64,000 bases of DNA, taken from Geobacillus icigianus. GTDB taxonomy: Bacteria; Bacillota; Bacilli; Bacillales; Anoxybacillaceae. A program made the translations under genes and the position numbers. Below are positions 8,043-17,998 of this stretch, piece by piece; position 1 is the first letter of the stretch; each line of letters starts with the position of its first letter. The DNA is taken from the NCBI RefSeq assembly GCF_000750005.1, contig NZ_JPYA01000105.1:1-64000 (forward strand). Direction: 5' to 3'. The notes under the pieces were generated by a model. It saw only the letters and a program-made list of their open reading frames with translations. It was not told where the DNA came from and did not search any database.

Positions 8043-9596
8043 CTACCGTCCGGCCGCTTGCCACGCCCATTCCTCACGGGTCCGCACGAGGCGCCGCCCC
8101 TGCCAAGCACGGTCTTCGTACGGCACATCGCTCCGGTAATGGCTGCCGCGGCTTTCCCGGCGGCGCAGCGCGGATGAGGCCACAAGCCAGCCGGCAAGCA
8201 GCATATACCCTGTTTCAATCTGCTCGGCCGTCAACTGTTCGATGTCGCCATCTAACCAATCGGACAACGAAAACTGTTCCAACCAGCCTACGGCGACGCG
8301 CAGCCGCTCGCCATCGCGAACGATGCCAACCTCTGTCGACAGCCGCTCGCAAAGGCGCGTCCGCTCCGGTAGCGACGGGGCAAACGGACGCCGGCGGTCG
8401 GGCCGCCGCACCGCTTGGCGCATCGCTTCAGGCCAAGCAATGCCGCGCCGGATGGCCTGCGCCACCCGATTGCCAAAGACGATCGCTTCCAACAGCGAGT
8501 TGCTCGCTAGGCGGTTGGCGCCATGCACGCCGGTGCAGGCGGCTTCCCCAACAGCGTACAAGCCCGGCACCGTCGTCTGTCCCCACTCATTGACCACGAT
8601 ACCGCCCATCAAAAAATGGGCGCCCGGAACGACCGGCAGACGGCCGTCTTCAAGGCGGACGCCATGGGCATCGCACAGCGCGGCAATCGTCGGAAAGCGG
8701 CGGCGGAAATTGGAAACAGCAGCAATGTTCAGCACCACGCGGCCGCTCCGATCGAGCTCGGCCGCAATGGCGCGGGCGACGACATCGCGCGGGGCTAAAT
8801 CGCCAAGCGGATGAACGCCCTCCATCAGCCGGCGCCCATCTTCCGTTTCCAGCACCGCTCCTTCGCCGCGCACCGCTTCAGAAATGAGCCCGACCGCTTT
8901 TCCATCGACCGCCAGCATCGTCGGATGAAACTGGACAAACTCCATGTCCGCGACCGCGGCGCCGGCCCGATACGCCATCGCGATGCCGTCCCCGACCGCG
9001 GTCGGAGCGTTCGACGTCAACGCGTACAACCCGGCGCAGCCGCCGGTCGCCACAATGACCGCCTCCGCTGCCCAAGCCGAAACGACACCATCGCTTCGCT
9101 TTGTTTTCACGCCGACGCAGCGGCCGTTTTCGATCACCAAGTCAATGACTTGTTCACCTTCCACGATCCGCGCGTCCACCTGCCGCCGCAAAAACTCCAC
9201 GAGCGCCCGCCCGGTTCGATCGCCGCCGGCATGCAAAATGCGGCGGCGGCTATGCCCGCCCTCTAGACCGAAACAAAGCCGGCCAGATTCATCGCGGTCA
9301 AACTCCAGCCCGGCGCTGATCCAAGCTTGCAGCCACTGCGGCCCCTCGCGGACAAGGAGCTCGACCATGCGTTCATCATTATGAAAGCGGCCAGCCGCCA
9401 TCGTATCGCGGAGATGGGCACGCCAGTCATCCGCTTCCGCCAGCGCCGCCGCCACTCCCCCTTGCGCCCGCCATGAATTGCTGTCGGTCAGCCCTTTTTT
9501 TGTGAAAATGGTCACATTTCTTTGCCGTTGTAAACCGTAGGCTGCGGTTAAAGCCGCCAATCCGCTGCCAACAATGATTATGCCGGCTTCTTTCAC
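8043..9596 (-). CDS. nadB: L-aspartate oxidase
   Basis: A 517-aa flavoenzyme oxidising L-aspartate to iminoaspartate, the first step of de novo NAD synthesis. The FAD dinucleotide-binding loop VGSGLAALTA lies at about residues 9-18. SWRAQGGVAAAL, the GGHSRRRILHAGGDRTGRA substrate segment, VATGGCAGLY and GEAACTGVHGANRLASNSLLE are characteristic. The start is GTG at 9596 behind GGGAGCTGCAAG. It is the first gene of the operon, diverging from nifS over 100 bp that contains the probable NadR operator. Confidence 0.96.
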   Translation of the reverse strand: MKEAGIIIVGSGLAALTAAYGLQRQRNVTIFTKKGLTDSNSWRAQGGVAAALAEADDWRAHLRDTMAAGRFHNDERMVELLVREGPQWLQAWISAGLEFDRDESGRLCFGLEGGHSRRRILHAGGDRTGRALVEFLRRQVDARIVEGEQVIDLVIENGRCVGVKTKRSDGVVSAWAAEAVIVATGGCAGLYALTSNAPTAVGDGIAMAYRAGAAVADMEFVQFHPTMLAVDGKAVGLISEAVRGEGAVLETEDGRRLMEGVHPLGDLAPRDVVARAIAAELDRSGRVVLNIAAVSNFRRRFPTIAALCDAHGVRLEDGRLPVVPGAHFLMGGIVVNEWGQTTVPGLYAVGEAACTGVHGANRLASNSLLEAIVFGNRVAQAIRRGIAWPEAMRQAVRRPDRRRPFAPSLPERTRLCERLSTEVGIVRDGERLRVAVGWLEQFSLSDWLDGDIEQLTAEQIETGYMLLAGWLVASSALRRRESRGSHYRSDVPYEDRAWQGRRLVRTREEWAWQAAGR

Positions 9597-9696
9597 CTTG
9601 CAGCTCCCTTTCTTTTTAACTGTCTTGACATCTATATTTACACATATTTAAACTAATGGCAAGATATTTGTTCAAAAAAGAAAAGGCGGGAGAACG
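9597..9696. promoter_or_regulatory. Divergent nadB/nifS promoter with NadR-type box
   Basis: The inverted repeat TGTC-TT-GACA at 9621-9630 matches the core expected for a NadR/NiaR (YrxA) operator. Its TTGACA half (9625-9630) is also a good -35 for nifS, with TTTAAA/TTAAAC 16-17 bp downstream. For nadB a TTGCCA (complement of 9658-9663) with a TAAATA-like -10 is possible. The regulator gene is the second gene of the plus operon, so autoregulation is expected. B. subtilis has the same arrangement. Confidence 0.7.
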
Positions 9697-10842
9697 ATGA
9701 TTTATTTGGATTATGCCGCAACGACGCCGATGTGCAAGGAAGCCGTCGCCGCTTATGCGGAAGCAGCAACCGTTTATTTTGGCAATGAAAGCAGCCTCCA
9801 CGATGTCGGCACTACCGCACGGAAGCTGCTCACGTTATGCCGGCGCGAGCTCGCCCTTATGATCAACGGCGAGGCGGAAGGGGTGTACTTTACTAGCGGC
9901 GGGACGGAAGCGAACGTGCTGGCCGTCCGTTCGCTCATCGCCGCCCACCGCCGGAAGGGAACCCATTTGATTACGACTGAGATCGAACACGCCTCGCTGC
10001 ACCATTTATTCAAGCAATTGGAAGCGGAAGGATACAAGGTGACGTACTTGCCAGTGGACCGCTATGGGCGCATTCGCCTCACCGATTTGGAGCGGGCCGT
10101 GACGCCAGAGACCATCCTCGCTTCCATCCAGCACGCCAACTCAGAAATCGGCACGATCCAGCCGCTCGCCGACATCGGCCGTCTCCTGCGGGCGCGCGGC
10201 GTCCTTTTTCATAGCGACTGTGTGCAAACTTTTGCTAAAATACAGCTAGATGTCAAAGCGATGGCGATCGACAGCCTCTCGATTTCTGCACATAAAGTGT
10301 ACGGCCCCAAAGGCGTCGGCGCTGTCTACATCGACCCGCGCCGCCACTGGAAGCCCGTCTTCCCAGGGGCGACGCACGAATCAGGGTTTCGTCCGGGAAC
10401 GGTCAATGTGCCGGGCATCGCCGCGTTCCTGACAGCGGCAAAACGCCTTTATGAGCGGATGGAAAGCGAGCAACTCCGTTTCGAACAGCTGCGGAGCCGC
10501 CTTCTGGATGCCATCGCCGCCAAACGGCTGCCGGTGGCGGTCGAAGGCCATCGTGACGCTCGGCTCGCCCATATCGTCGGGTTATCGGTCAACGGCTTGG
10601 AAGGCCAGTTCGTCATGTTGGAATGCAATCGCGCCGGGATTGCCATTTCGACCGGCAGCGCCTGCCAAGTAGGATTGCAAGCGCCATCGCGGACGATGAT
10701 AGCCGTCGGAAAAACACCGGAAGAAGCAAGGCAGTTCATTCGCGTTTCCTTCGGCACCGCCACAACGGAAGCGGACATTGACCGCTTCGTTTCCGTCTTG
10801 GAACGGCTAGTCTCAGCAGGAAAGGGGGCGAACCAAGGGTGA
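9697..10842 (+). CDS. nifS: Cysteine desulfurase NifS (NAD-locus type)
   Basis: A 381-aa PLP enzyme moving sulfur from cysteine to an iron-sulfur scaffold or directly to NadA. Landmarks are DYAATTPM at the start, GGTEANVLAVRS, EHASLHH, HADCVQ-type HSDCVQ, the PLP-lysine in ISAHKVYGPKG (K200) and the active Cys323 in ISTGSACQVG. SD GGCGGGAGAACG precedes ATG 9697. The stop overlaps the GTG start of nadR. In B. subtilis the paralogue at this locus serves NadA maturation, consistent with its position facing nadBCA. Confidence 0.93.
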   Translation: MIYLDYAATTPMCKEAVAAYAEAATVYFGNESSLHDVGTTARKLLTLCRRELALMINGEAEGVYFTSGGTEANVLAVRSLIAAHRRKGTHLITTEIEHASLHHLFKQLEAEGYKVTYLPVDRYGRIRLTDLERAVTPETILASIQHANSEIGTIQPLADIGRLLRARGVLFHSDCVQTFAKIQLDVKAMAIDSLSISAHKVYGPKGVGAVYIDPRRHWKPVFPGATHESGFRPGTVNVPGIAAFLTAAKRLYERMESEQLRFEQLRSRLLDAIAAKRLPVAVEGHRDARLAHIVGLSVNGLEGQFVMLECNRAGIAISTGSACQVGLQAPSRTMIAVGKTPEEARQFIRVSFGTATTEADIDRFVSVLERLVSAGKGANQG

Positions 10843-11378
10843 AAGAGGAGAAGAAAGTTTTCGGGGAAGCGCGGCGCCAACTTATTTTGCAATGGCTCAA
10901 AGAGAGCACAACGCCGCTCACCGGGGCGGAATTGGCGGCCAAAACCAACGTCAGCCGTCAGGTGATCGTTCAAGACATTTCCTTGCTTAAAGCGCGCAAT
11001 GAGCCGATTATCGCCACAAGTCAAGGCTATTTGTATTTAAAACCGGCGGCGCCGGCCAAAACGTATACGCGAACGATCGCCTGCTTCCATACGCCAGAAC
11101 AGACGAAAGAAGAGCTATACCTCCTTGTCGATTGCGGAGTGACTGTCAAGGACGTCAAAATCGAGCATCCGGTGTACGGCGATTTGACGGCGTCCATCAT
11201 GGTCAGCAACCGCTTCGAGGTCGATCAATTCATCGCCAAAATTAACGCGACCAAATCGGCCTATTTGCTCCAACTGACCGATGGAACGCATTTGCATACG
11301 ATCGAAGCCGATGCGACCGAAAAGCTTGATGCCGCCTGCCGCGCCTTAAAACAGGCTGGCTTTCTCATTGAAGCGTAA
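10839..11378 (+). CDS. nadR: NAD biosynthesis transcriptional repressor (NiaR/YrxA)
   Basis: A 179-aa regulator with an N-terminal winged helix-turn-helix (LTGAELAAKTNVSRQVIVQDISLLKARNE) and a C-terminal 3H domain, named for conserved histidines (here VKIEHPVYGDLTASIMVSNR and DGTHLHTIEAD). Family members bind nicotinate and repress nad genes when it is abundant. Translation begins at GTG 10839, overlapping the nifS stop by 4 nt. Expected targets are the divergent nadB and nifS promoters. Confidence 0.92.
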   Translation: MKEEKKVFGEARRQLILQWLKESTTPLTGAELAAKTNVSRQVIVQDISLLKARNEPIIATSQGYLYLKPAAPAKTYTRTIACFHTPEQTKEELYLLVDCGVTVKDVKIEHPVYGDLTASIMVSNRFEVDQFIAKINATKSAYLLQLTDGTHLHTIEADATEKLDAACRALKQAGFLIEA

Positions 11379-11389
11379 AGCGACAAAAC

Positions 11390-11418
11390 GGGTGTCCCCA
11401 TCGCGAACGAGGACACCC
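11390..11418. terminator. Bidirectional terminator between nadR and pheA
   Basis: Stem GGGTGTCC (11390-11397) and GGACACCC (11411-11418), followed by TTTT on plus and preceded by AAAA, so it can serve both convergent operons. Confidence 0.85.
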
Positions 11419-11428
11419 TTTTGCTCCT

Positions 11429-12286
11429 TTATCCAACGAAGTAATACGGATAGCTGCCCAACAGCTGCACGGTGCAACCGAGCGCTTCGATTTCCGCCAT
11501 CGCTCCCGGGATGAGAACGTCATCCTTCGGCGCATCGATGTCAATGATAAAAAAATAGTTGCCAAGCCCGGTTTTCGCCGGGCGCGATTCGATTTTCGTC
11601 AAATTGAGCCGCCGCCAGGCGAACGCCGACAATACTTGATGAAGAGCGCCGGGCTGGTCTTTCGGGAGCATGACGACGATGGTCGTCTTGTCGCCGGCGT
11701 AAAGCGGCGACCGGAGCGAAAGCGGTTCATTGCGCCGGCTGACAACGATAAAGCGCGTATGATTGGAATCGTAATCATGAATGTTTTCTTGGGCGATGAC
11801 AAGACCGTATTCATCCGCCGCCAGCCGGTTGGCGATCGCCGCCGCCGGCAAGTGCGGGTGCTCGCTCACCCATCTCGCCGCCGCGCTCGTCGAGGTGACG
11901 TGCACGTGCTTCGCCTCTTTGAGCACCGTATGCAAAAACTTGCGGCATTGCGCCATGGCGTGCGGATGGGAATACACTTCTTTCACTTCGCGCCAATGCG
12001 GGGCGTAATACGGGTGAACGAGCAAATGCTGCTCGATCGGCACGACGACCTCGCCGATAATCGGCAACGGCTGTTCATGAATTAAATAGTCGAGCGTTAA
12101 ATTGACCGACCCTTCCAACGCGTTTTCCAGCGGCACAACGGCCGCTTCAATTTCTCCGGCCGCCGCGGCGTCGATGCAGTCAGGAATCGTATCATACGGC
12201 GCCCGCGGCGATGACGGAAAAAGCGCGGCCGCCGCCGCTTCCGTAAATGTCGCTTTCGGTCCTAAATAGCCAATTTTCATCTCCAT
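11429..12286 (-). CDS. pheA: Prephenate dehydratase
   Basis: A 285-aa enzyme converting prephenate to phenylpyruvate in phenylalanine synthesis. Residues 1-180 are the dehydratase domain (KIGYLGPKATFTEAAA, VPLENALEGSVNLTLDYL, VTSTSAAARWVSEHP, HTRFIVVSR). About 200-280 is an ACT domain with the Phe-binding ESRP motif, indicating feedback inhibition. There is no chorismate mutase domain. Two in-frame ATGs (12286, 12280) follow GGGAGAGG; either could be used. Last gene of the spo0B-obg-pheB-pheA group. Confidence 0.95.
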   Translation of the reverse strand: MEMKIGYLGPKATFTEAAAAALFPSSPRAPYDTIPDCIDAAAAGEIEAAVVPLENALEGSVNLTLDYLIHEQPLPIIGEVVVPIEQHLLVHPYYAPHWREVKEVYSHPHAMAQCRKFLHTVLKEAKHVHVTSTSAAARWVSEHPHLPAAAIANRLAADEYGLVIAQENIHDYDSNHTRFIVVSRRNEPLSLRSPLYAGDKTTIVVMLPKDQPGALHQVLSAFAWRRLNLTKIESRPAKTGLGNYFFIIDIDAPKDDVLIPGAMAEIEALGCTVQLLGSYPYYFVG

Positions 12287-12303
12287 TTGCCTCTCCCTTT
12301 GCC

Positions 12304-12747
12304 TTAATACACTCCCGAACCGACAATTTCCACTTTTTCGACAAATTCAAGCTGCCGCAATTTCGCCAGCAGTTCATCGATCTCCTCGTTCATCTCGTTC
12401 GTGCTGACGGAGAGCGTCACGTTCGCCCGCCCTTGCAACGGGATTGTCTGGTGGATCGTCAGCACGTTGCAGCCGGCAGCCGCTACGACGCCAAGCAATT
12501 GGGAAAGCGTCCCAGAGCGATCTTCCAAATGAAAGAACAGGGTGACAATGTTTTCTTTCGTCACGGCTTGAAACGGAAAAATGGCGTCGCGGTATTTGTA
12601 AAAGACGCCGCGGCTGATGTTCACAAGCTGCGCCGCCTCGGCGACCGAGGCGGCTTTTTTTCGCTCGAGCAGCTGTTTGGCTTGCACGACTTTTTTCATC
12701 GCTTCCGGCAGAACGTCTTCGCGCACTAAATAAAACTTTTTCTCCAC
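12304..12747 (-). CDS. pheB: ACT domain protein PheB
   Basis: A 147-aa protein with a helix-turn-helix-like N-terminal half ([19 protein letters not shown]) and a C-terminal ACT domain ([37 protein letters not shown]). Homologues between obg and pheA are called PheB/YszB and are thought to sense an amino acid, but their role is not settled. The start is GTG. It lies 17 bp from each neighbour, so it is cotranscribed with obg and pheA. Confidence 0.88.
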   Translation of the reverse strand: MEKKFYLVREDVLPEAMKKVVQAKQLLERKKAASVAEAAQLVNISRGVFYKYRDAIFPFQAVTKENIVTLFFHLEDRSGTLSQLLGVVAAAGCNVLTIHQTIPLQGRANVTLSVSTNEMNEEIDELLAKLRQLEFVEKVEIVGSGVY

Positions 12748-12764
12748 CGCACGTTCCCCCGCTT

Positions 12765-14090
<1,326 letters not shown>

Positions 14091-14127
14091 TCATCGCAAA
14101 CATTTGCGTATCCCTAATATGTATTAT

Positions 14128-14156
14128 TGTATACAACGTCCGCTTCATGCTGTCAA
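14128..14156 (-). promoter_or_regulatory. Sigma-A promoter in front of obg
   Basis: Minus strand TTGACA (complement of 14151-14156), 17-nt spacer, TATACA (complement of 14128-14133). A near-consensus housekeeping promoter about 60 bp upstream of the obg start, allowing obg, pheB and pheA expression independent of spo0B. Confidence 0.8.
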
Positions 14157-14207
14157 TAGCCGCGCCCAAGCCACTTTCATGGCGCGATGCAGCGCCCTTT
14201 TCAAATG

Positions 14208-14753
14208 TCACCAGCTGGACATCAGTTCCAGCTCCACGGTCAGTTCCCCCGGCTCGATGGCAAACGCCACAAGCCGCAGCGGCGGCGCCGGCTCGCAACG
14301 TTCCAGCCAAGCGCGAATCGCTTCGCCGTCCCGCCATGTACCGCGGTAGTCAACAAACAAAGCCGTCCGCCCGTCAGACAAGTCGACCGACACGCATACA
14401 TGGTTTTCCGTTTCCGCATCAGCTTGGGCTTCAAGCAAGCGCAGAAACGCCTCGCACCATTCGCTCAACCGCTCGTCATACGGCGACAAATCGGCTTCGC
14501 CGCCCGTAATCTCATACTCGAGCGAAACGGGGCGCGGCTCCCAATTGTACGTCATGATCAGCTCCGCGAAGCGCTCGGCCTTCAAATTCGTCAGCCGCGC
14601 CTCTTGCTGCATCTCAACGACAATGCCCTCAATGATTTCTTTGACCCTCTCTACCTTATTGAGCGCCAAATGCCCTTGAATGAGCTGAATTTTATTCAGC
14701 CAGTCATGCCGGGCGTGGCGCAACACTTCAATGACAGTCCATCGCTTCTCCAT
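14208..14753 (-). CDS. spo0B: Sporulation initiation phosphotransferase Spo0B
   Basis: A 181-aa phosphotransferase passing phosphate from Spo0F to Spo0A in the sporulation phosphorelay. The N-terminal helical hairpin contains RHARHDWLNKIQLIQGHLAL; the His in RHDWLNK is the expected phosphorylated residue. The rest is a degenerate histidine-kinase-like ATPase fold. SD ATAGGGGAGCGTCGG precedes ATG 14753. A possible 57-codon gene lies 29 bp upstream. Conservation among Spo0B proteins is low, so synteny with rpmA and obg adds support. Confidence 0.92.
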   Translation of the reverse strand: MEKRWTVIEVLRHARHDWLNKIQLIQGHLALNKVERVKEIIEGIVVEMQQEARLTNLKAERFAELIMTYNWEPRPVSLEYEITGGEADLSPYDERLSEWCEAFLRLLEAQADAETENHVCVSVDLSDGRTALFVDYRGTWRDGEAIRAWLERCEPAPPLRLVAFAIEPGELTVELELMSSW

Positions 14754-14782
14754 CCGACGCTCCCCTATCTATCCCGCGCTCC

Positions 14783-14956
14783 TTAGCCGGCGCGAAGTTC
14801 CAGCACTCCCCGCAAAGGAATCGGTACTGGCTCTTTACTAAGAGCTGTACTTGACTGTTTCCAAACATCCCATACTTCCTTCTGTAAAGAAAAAACAGTA
14901 AACCGACCATTTTCATACATGGTGACACGAAAAGAAGTCTCATTTGTCAAGTACAC
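14783..14956 (-). CDS. Possible small protein between rpmA and spo0B
   Basis: An open frame of 57 codons on minus, starting at GTG 14956 (or 45 codons from ATG 14920), reads VYLTNETSFRV then MYENGRFTVFSLQKEVWDVW and ends ELRAG, 29 bp before spo0B. The peptide has a balanced, globular-looking composition, unlike the shadow frames. Against it: the ribosome binding site is weak (GAGG well upstream of the GTG). A TATAGT-like -10 lies upstream. I do not recognise the family. It may be a leader gene of spo0B or an unannotated small protein. Confidence 0.4.
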   Translation of the reverse strand: MYLTNETSFRVTMYENGRFTVFSLQKEVWDVWKQSSTALSKEPVPIPLRGVLELRAG

Positions 14957-15033
14957 GTTGTGGTGATGAACCTCAGTATTTTTACTATAACATTTTTTGA
15001 CATCGAGCGGGAGCGCTTTTTCGCTTCAAAAAG

Positions 15034-15066
15034 AAAAAACCCTAACCGAACGGTTAGAGTTTTTTC
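15034..15066. terminator. Terminator after rpmA
   Basis: Stem CTAACCG-AA-CGGTTAG at 15042-15057 flanked by A-run on the left and T-run on the right. On the minus strand it ends in GGTTTTTT, just past the rpmA stop, closing the rplU-prp-rpmA operon. Confidence 0.88.
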
Positions 15067-15073
15067 GCCTTGC

Positions 15074-15364
15074 TTACGCTTCTTGGCTGACCGGATAGAC
15101 GCTGACGCGTTTGCGGTCGCGGCCGAGCCGCTCGAAGCGGACGATGCCGTCGATTTTGGCGTACAGCGTGTCATCGCCGCCGCGGCCGACGTTCAAGCCC
15201 GGATGGACTTTTGTTCCGCGCTGGCGGTACAAAATCGAGCCGCCTGTGACGAATTGGCCGTCAGCGCGCTTGGCGCCAAGGCGTTTCGCGATCGAGTCGC
15301 GGCCGTTTTTCGTCGAACCGACCCCTTTTTTCGAGGCAAAAAATTGCAAATCGAGTCGCAGCAT
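15074..15364 (-). CDS. rpmA: Ribosomal protein L27 (with cleavable N-terminus)
   Basis: A 96-aa 50S protein at the peptidyl-transferase centre. The start is ATG 15364, preceded by AGGAGGTGACTGCC; earlier in-frame codons are upstream of that site. The N-terminus [21 protein letters not shown] carries the Firmicutes extension that must be removed after LQFF by the protease Prp. Its gene is immediately upstream, so substrate and protease are cotranscribed. [18 protein letters not shown] is the L27 signature. Confidence 0.97.
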   Translation of the reverse strand: MLRLDLQFFASKKGVGSTKNGRDSIAKRLGAKRADGQFVTGGSILYRQRGTKVHPGLNVGRGGDDTLYAKIDGIVRFERLGRDRKRVSVYPVSQEA

Positions 15365-15379
15365 GGCAGTCACCTCCTG

Positions 15380-15712
15380 CTAAATGGATGTCACGCGGAT
15401 GAATTTCCCGTAGTCGCGTTCGATCGTCTTTAGCGAGACGACCATCGCTTCCAACAATAACTGCACTTTCTCTGCCGCCGCTGCTTCTTCCAGCTTCGGA
15501 AGCTCACAGCGAAGATAGCCGCCGTCTTGGCCGAGGGAAACGTGCGGGCTTACGCCAACAAGCGCCTCGATGGCGTTGATCGTGCCGAACGAAACGGCCG
15601 AAGCGCCAGCGCAAACGATATCTTGGCCGCGTTCGGCAAACTCGGCGTGCCCGTCCATCGTGAACGCGCGAATGCGGCCGTCCGCTTCCCGTTCAATCGT
15701 GACGCGAATCAT
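15380..15712 (-). CDS. prp: Ribosomal-processing cysteine protease Prp (YsxB)
   Basis: A 110-aa cysteine protease that trims the L27 N-terminal extension before assembly. The probable catalytic pair is the His in MDGHAEFAERG and the Cys in DIVCAGASAVSFGTINAIE. It sits between rplU (1-bp gap) and rpmA (15-bp gap), the usual Firmicutes arrangement. Confidence 0.94.
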   Translation of the reverse strand: MIRVTIEREADGRIRAFTMDGHAEFAERGQDIVCAGASAVSFGTINAIEALVGVSPHVSLGQDGGYLRCELPKLEEAAAAEKVQLLLEAMVVSLKTIERDYGKFIRVTSI

Positions 15713-15713
15713 G

Positions 15714-16022
15714 TTACGCGTTAATTTTCTCGATGACGACTTTCGTGTACGGCTGACGGTGGCCTTGTTTGCGGCGATAGTTCTTTTTCGCTTTATATTT
15801 GAAGACGATGATTTTCTTTTGTCGGCCGTGCTTTTGCACTTTCGCCGTGACCGTTGCGCCTTCGACCGTCGGGTTGCCGATTTTCACCGTTTCCCCGCCG
15901 ATGAACAGCACTTTGTCAAATGTCACCGTATCGCCTTCATTCGCATCCAATTTTTCGATGTAAACTTCTTGGCCTTCTTCGACTTTCAATTGTTTGCCGC
16001 CAGTTTCAATGATTGCGTACAT
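15714..16022 (-). CDS. rplU: Ribosomal protein L21
   Basis: A 102-aa 50S protein that binds 23S r[21 protein letters not shown] is the canonical start; ATG 16022 follows GAAGGAGGTGCGAGGC, so the six extra upstream codons in frame are not used. The C-terminus has the RNA-binding [17 protein letters not shown]. First gene of rplU-prp-rpmA, with an upstream leader and promoter. Confidence 0.98.
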   Translation of the reverse strand: MYAIIETGGKQLKVEEGQEVYIEKLDANEGDTVTFDKVLFIGGETVKIGNPTVEGATVTAKVQKHGRQKKIIVFKYKAKKNYRRKQGHRQPYTKVVIEKINA

Positions 16023-16029
16023 GCCTCGC

Positions 16030-16183
16030 ACCTCCTTCATCGACTCAGACTCGCCAGCGTCAAGGCGGTTCCGTGCCGGAACGCTTCACGACCCGCGCTG
16101 AGCGGTTGTAGTGCGGGTGCGTCTTTTTGCGACAGCCGCCCTCTTTTGCCCGTTGACGATGGGGCAAAATGTCTACAACGTTA
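16030..16183 (-). ncRNA. Ribosomal protein L21 leader RNA
   Basis: About 150 nt of untranslated leader lies between the promoter and rplU. It has paired segments on minus such as TTTTGCCCCATCGTCAACGG/GGCAAAA and GTTCCGGCACGGAAC. Position and structure match the L21 leader described in Bacillus, a cis-element presumed to mediate autogenous control. I rely on synteny and visible pairing, not a covariance model. Confidence 0.65.
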
Positions 16184-16186
16184 TTT

Positions 16187-16215
16187 ATGGTAGCACAGAA
16201 ACCGCTGTCCGTCAA
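16187..16215 (-). promoter_or_regulatory. Sigma-A promoter of rplU-prp-rpmA
   Basis: TTGACG (complement of 16210-16215), 17-nt spacer, TACCAT (complement of 16187-16192). Confidence 0.7.
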
Positions 16216-16253
16216 CCGTGATCTTTTTCACCCTAGCTAGCAGGCGGCTTCGG

Positions 16254-17117
16254 CTATGAATAAATGAGAGCGCCAAGCGGGGCATCGGTCTGTTTTTCGG
16301 AGAAAAACGCGTGCAGCAGCTCATTCTCATCCAGCGTCGTCCGCTCACGGCCGTTGCGGACGACGACGATGGCGTGCTTTTGGCCGCGATAAAAGCGGTG
16401 CAACACGTGCGAAATGCGCTCATCGGCGGGAGCCGTGATCGTCCGCAGCCTTGCGTAGTCGCCTTTTTTTCCATAATACCGCTCCAGCAAAAAACGCATG
16501 ACGACGTAAGGATGCTGCTTTTGCTCCTGCCAGATGGCATGCGCCAAAAAGGCGGCGATGGTCCACAAATCAAGCTGGCGGGGCGCAACGACGAACAGCA
16601 GAACGGCAAAAACGGCCAACAAGACAGCGGAGACAGCCACCATGTGGCGATGGGCGGCGCTGAACGGACGGAAGTAAGCCAACAGCAAAAACAACAACTT
16701 TCCGCCATCGAGCGGCCAAATCGGCAGCAAGTTCAGGCCAAGCACGGCCAGATTGTAGCGGAAAAACAACTCCCATCCTTCATCGGCTATCCAGCCGGCC
16801 TTCCATAAAAAAAACGCCGCCGCTATGAGCCACAGATGCTGGGCCGGGCCGGCGAGCGTGACGATCCACTCTTCGCGGAACGGCCGGTTCCCGTGTTCTT
16901 CCACTTCCGCCACCCCGCCGAACGGCAGCAGCAAAATCCGCTTCACCCGCCACGAGAAAAACACCGCCGCCGCCGCATGGCCGAGCTCATGAACGAGAAC
17001 GATGAAAAATAGAAGACAAAGCTGCTTAAAATGAGCGGTCAACACCGCCATGCCGGCGATCAGCCAGAAAAGCGGATGAACGTGCAGCTTGCCAAGCAGC
17101 TCGATATACTTATTCAA
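16254..17117 (-). CDS. spoIVFB: Pro-sigma-K processing intramembrane metalloprotease
   Basis: A 287-aa site-2-type protease in the outer forespore membrane that cleaves pro-sigma-K to activate late mother-cell transcription. HELGH at 43-47 supplies the zinc His and catalytic Glu, and NLLPIWPLDGGK puts the third ligand at D137, the same positions as in B. subtilis. Several hydrophobic segments cover about 15-215, followed by a CBS-like cytoplasmic tail. It overlaps spoIVFA by 8 nt. Confidence 0.96.
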   Translation of the reverse strand: MNKYIELLGKLHVHPLFWLIAGMAVLTAHFKQLCLLFFIVLVHELGHAAAAVFFSWRVKRILLLPFGGVAEVEEHGNRPFREEWIVTLAGPAQHLWLIAAAFFLWKAGWIADEGWELFFRYNLAVLGLNLLPIWPLDGGKLLFLLLAYFRPFSAAHRHMVAVSAVLLAVFAVLLFVVAPRQLDLWTIAAFLAHAIWQEQKQHPYVVMRFLLERYYGKKGDYARLRTITAPADERISHVLHRFYRGQKHAIVVVRNGRERTTLDENELLHAFFSEKQTDAPLGALIYS

Positions 17118-17877
17118 AGGAAATCACCTGGATCGGATCGATAAATTGATCGCCTTGCTTAATGGCAAAGTAAAACAGCCCTTTCTGTCCATCGGTCTTG
17201 CTTGCCCCGGCTGTGCCGACCTTCTGTCCCGTTTCCACGAAATCGTACAATTTGACAGCAATGGCGCCCAAATGCCCATACCATGTCTCACTGCCATCGG
17301 CGTGCTGAATAATGACCGTTTTTCCGGTCGATTCTTTCACACCGGCAAAGGTCACAATCCCCTCTTTCATCGCTTCGACTTTCGCCTGTCGCTCCGTTTC
17401 GATCATCACTCCTTGGCCATTTTTCGCGAAGCTCTCCAGCACGCGGCCGGACGCCGGAACGGCGTACGAGGGCGGCGCCTTCGTCTTCGTTTCCTGTTTC
17501 GGCGCAAAAAAGGCGAGTGGCTCGCCAAACGTCTTTTCATACCACGACGAAACAGCGGCAAACTGAAACTCCTTCTCCATCGTCCGCGTGACAAACTGGC
17601 GCGCCGGCTCCAGCGCAGCGGACGGATGCTTGAACAAAATCGCCGTCACGAGCACGAGTGAGGCGGCGATGAGCGTTTTCAGCAAAAACCGCTCTTTCTG
17701 AAATATCGGCCGCCCCTCGGATTCAAACGAGTAGCGATCATACGTCACGACCGGCAGCCCGTACCGCTCCTCATCGGCTATGTCCCATTCCGGCTCCTTT
17801 CGCCCCCTCGCCCCATACTGGCGTTCTTTCCGCCGCCTCTCGATCCGCTTTCTCATTTCCCGAACGCGTCGGTCCAT
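17110..17877 (-). CDS. spoIVFA: Inhibitor/stabiliser of SpoIVFB protease
   Basis: A 255-aa membrane protein that holds SpoIVFB inactive with BofA until SpoIVB from the forespore cleaves it. A very basic N-terminal stretch (MDRRVREMRKRIERRRKER) is followed by one membrane segment (about 75-95) and a C-terminal M23-like domain (HADGSETWYGHLGAIAVKLY, GQKVGTAGASKT) lacking some zinc ligands. ATG 17877 follows GGAGGGGGGACGT; the upstream in-frame Met lies close to the promoter. Two-gene operon with spoIVFB under sigma-E. Confidence 0.93.
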   Translation of the reverse strand: MDRRVREMRKRIERRRKERQYGARGRKEPEWDIADEERYGLPVVTYDRYSFESEGRPIFQKERFLLKTLIAASLVLVTAILFKHPSAALEPARQFVTRTMEKEFQFAAVSSWYEKTFGEPLAFFAPKQETKTKAPPSYAVPASGRVLESFAKNGQGVMIETERQAKVEAMKEGIVTFAGVKESTGKTVIIQHADGSETWYGHLGAIAVKLYDFVETGQKVGTAGASKTDGQKGLFYFAIKQGDQFIDPIQVISFE

Positions 17878-17914
17878 ACGTCCCCCCTCCACCTTTCTCA
17901 CGGCGTTTGTACTA

Positions 17915-17943
17915 AATGTATGAGACAACCTGTTGGAATATGA
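17915..17943 (-). promoter_or_regulatory. Sigma-E promoter of spoIVFAB
   Basis: TCATATT (complement of 17937-17943), 14-nt spacer, CATACATT (complement of 17915-17922). Only the seventh base of the -10 departs from the sigma-E pattern. Confidence 0.9.
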
Positions 17944-17998
17944 ACAAGCATTTTGGTTGAACGAGACCGAAAGCGGCCCGCTCCGCCGCGAGGCAAAA

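Noticed and set aside
16216..16253. Terminator between spoIVFB and rplU promoter
   Set aside because: Only a 4-bp GTGA/TCAC stem with no U-run is present.
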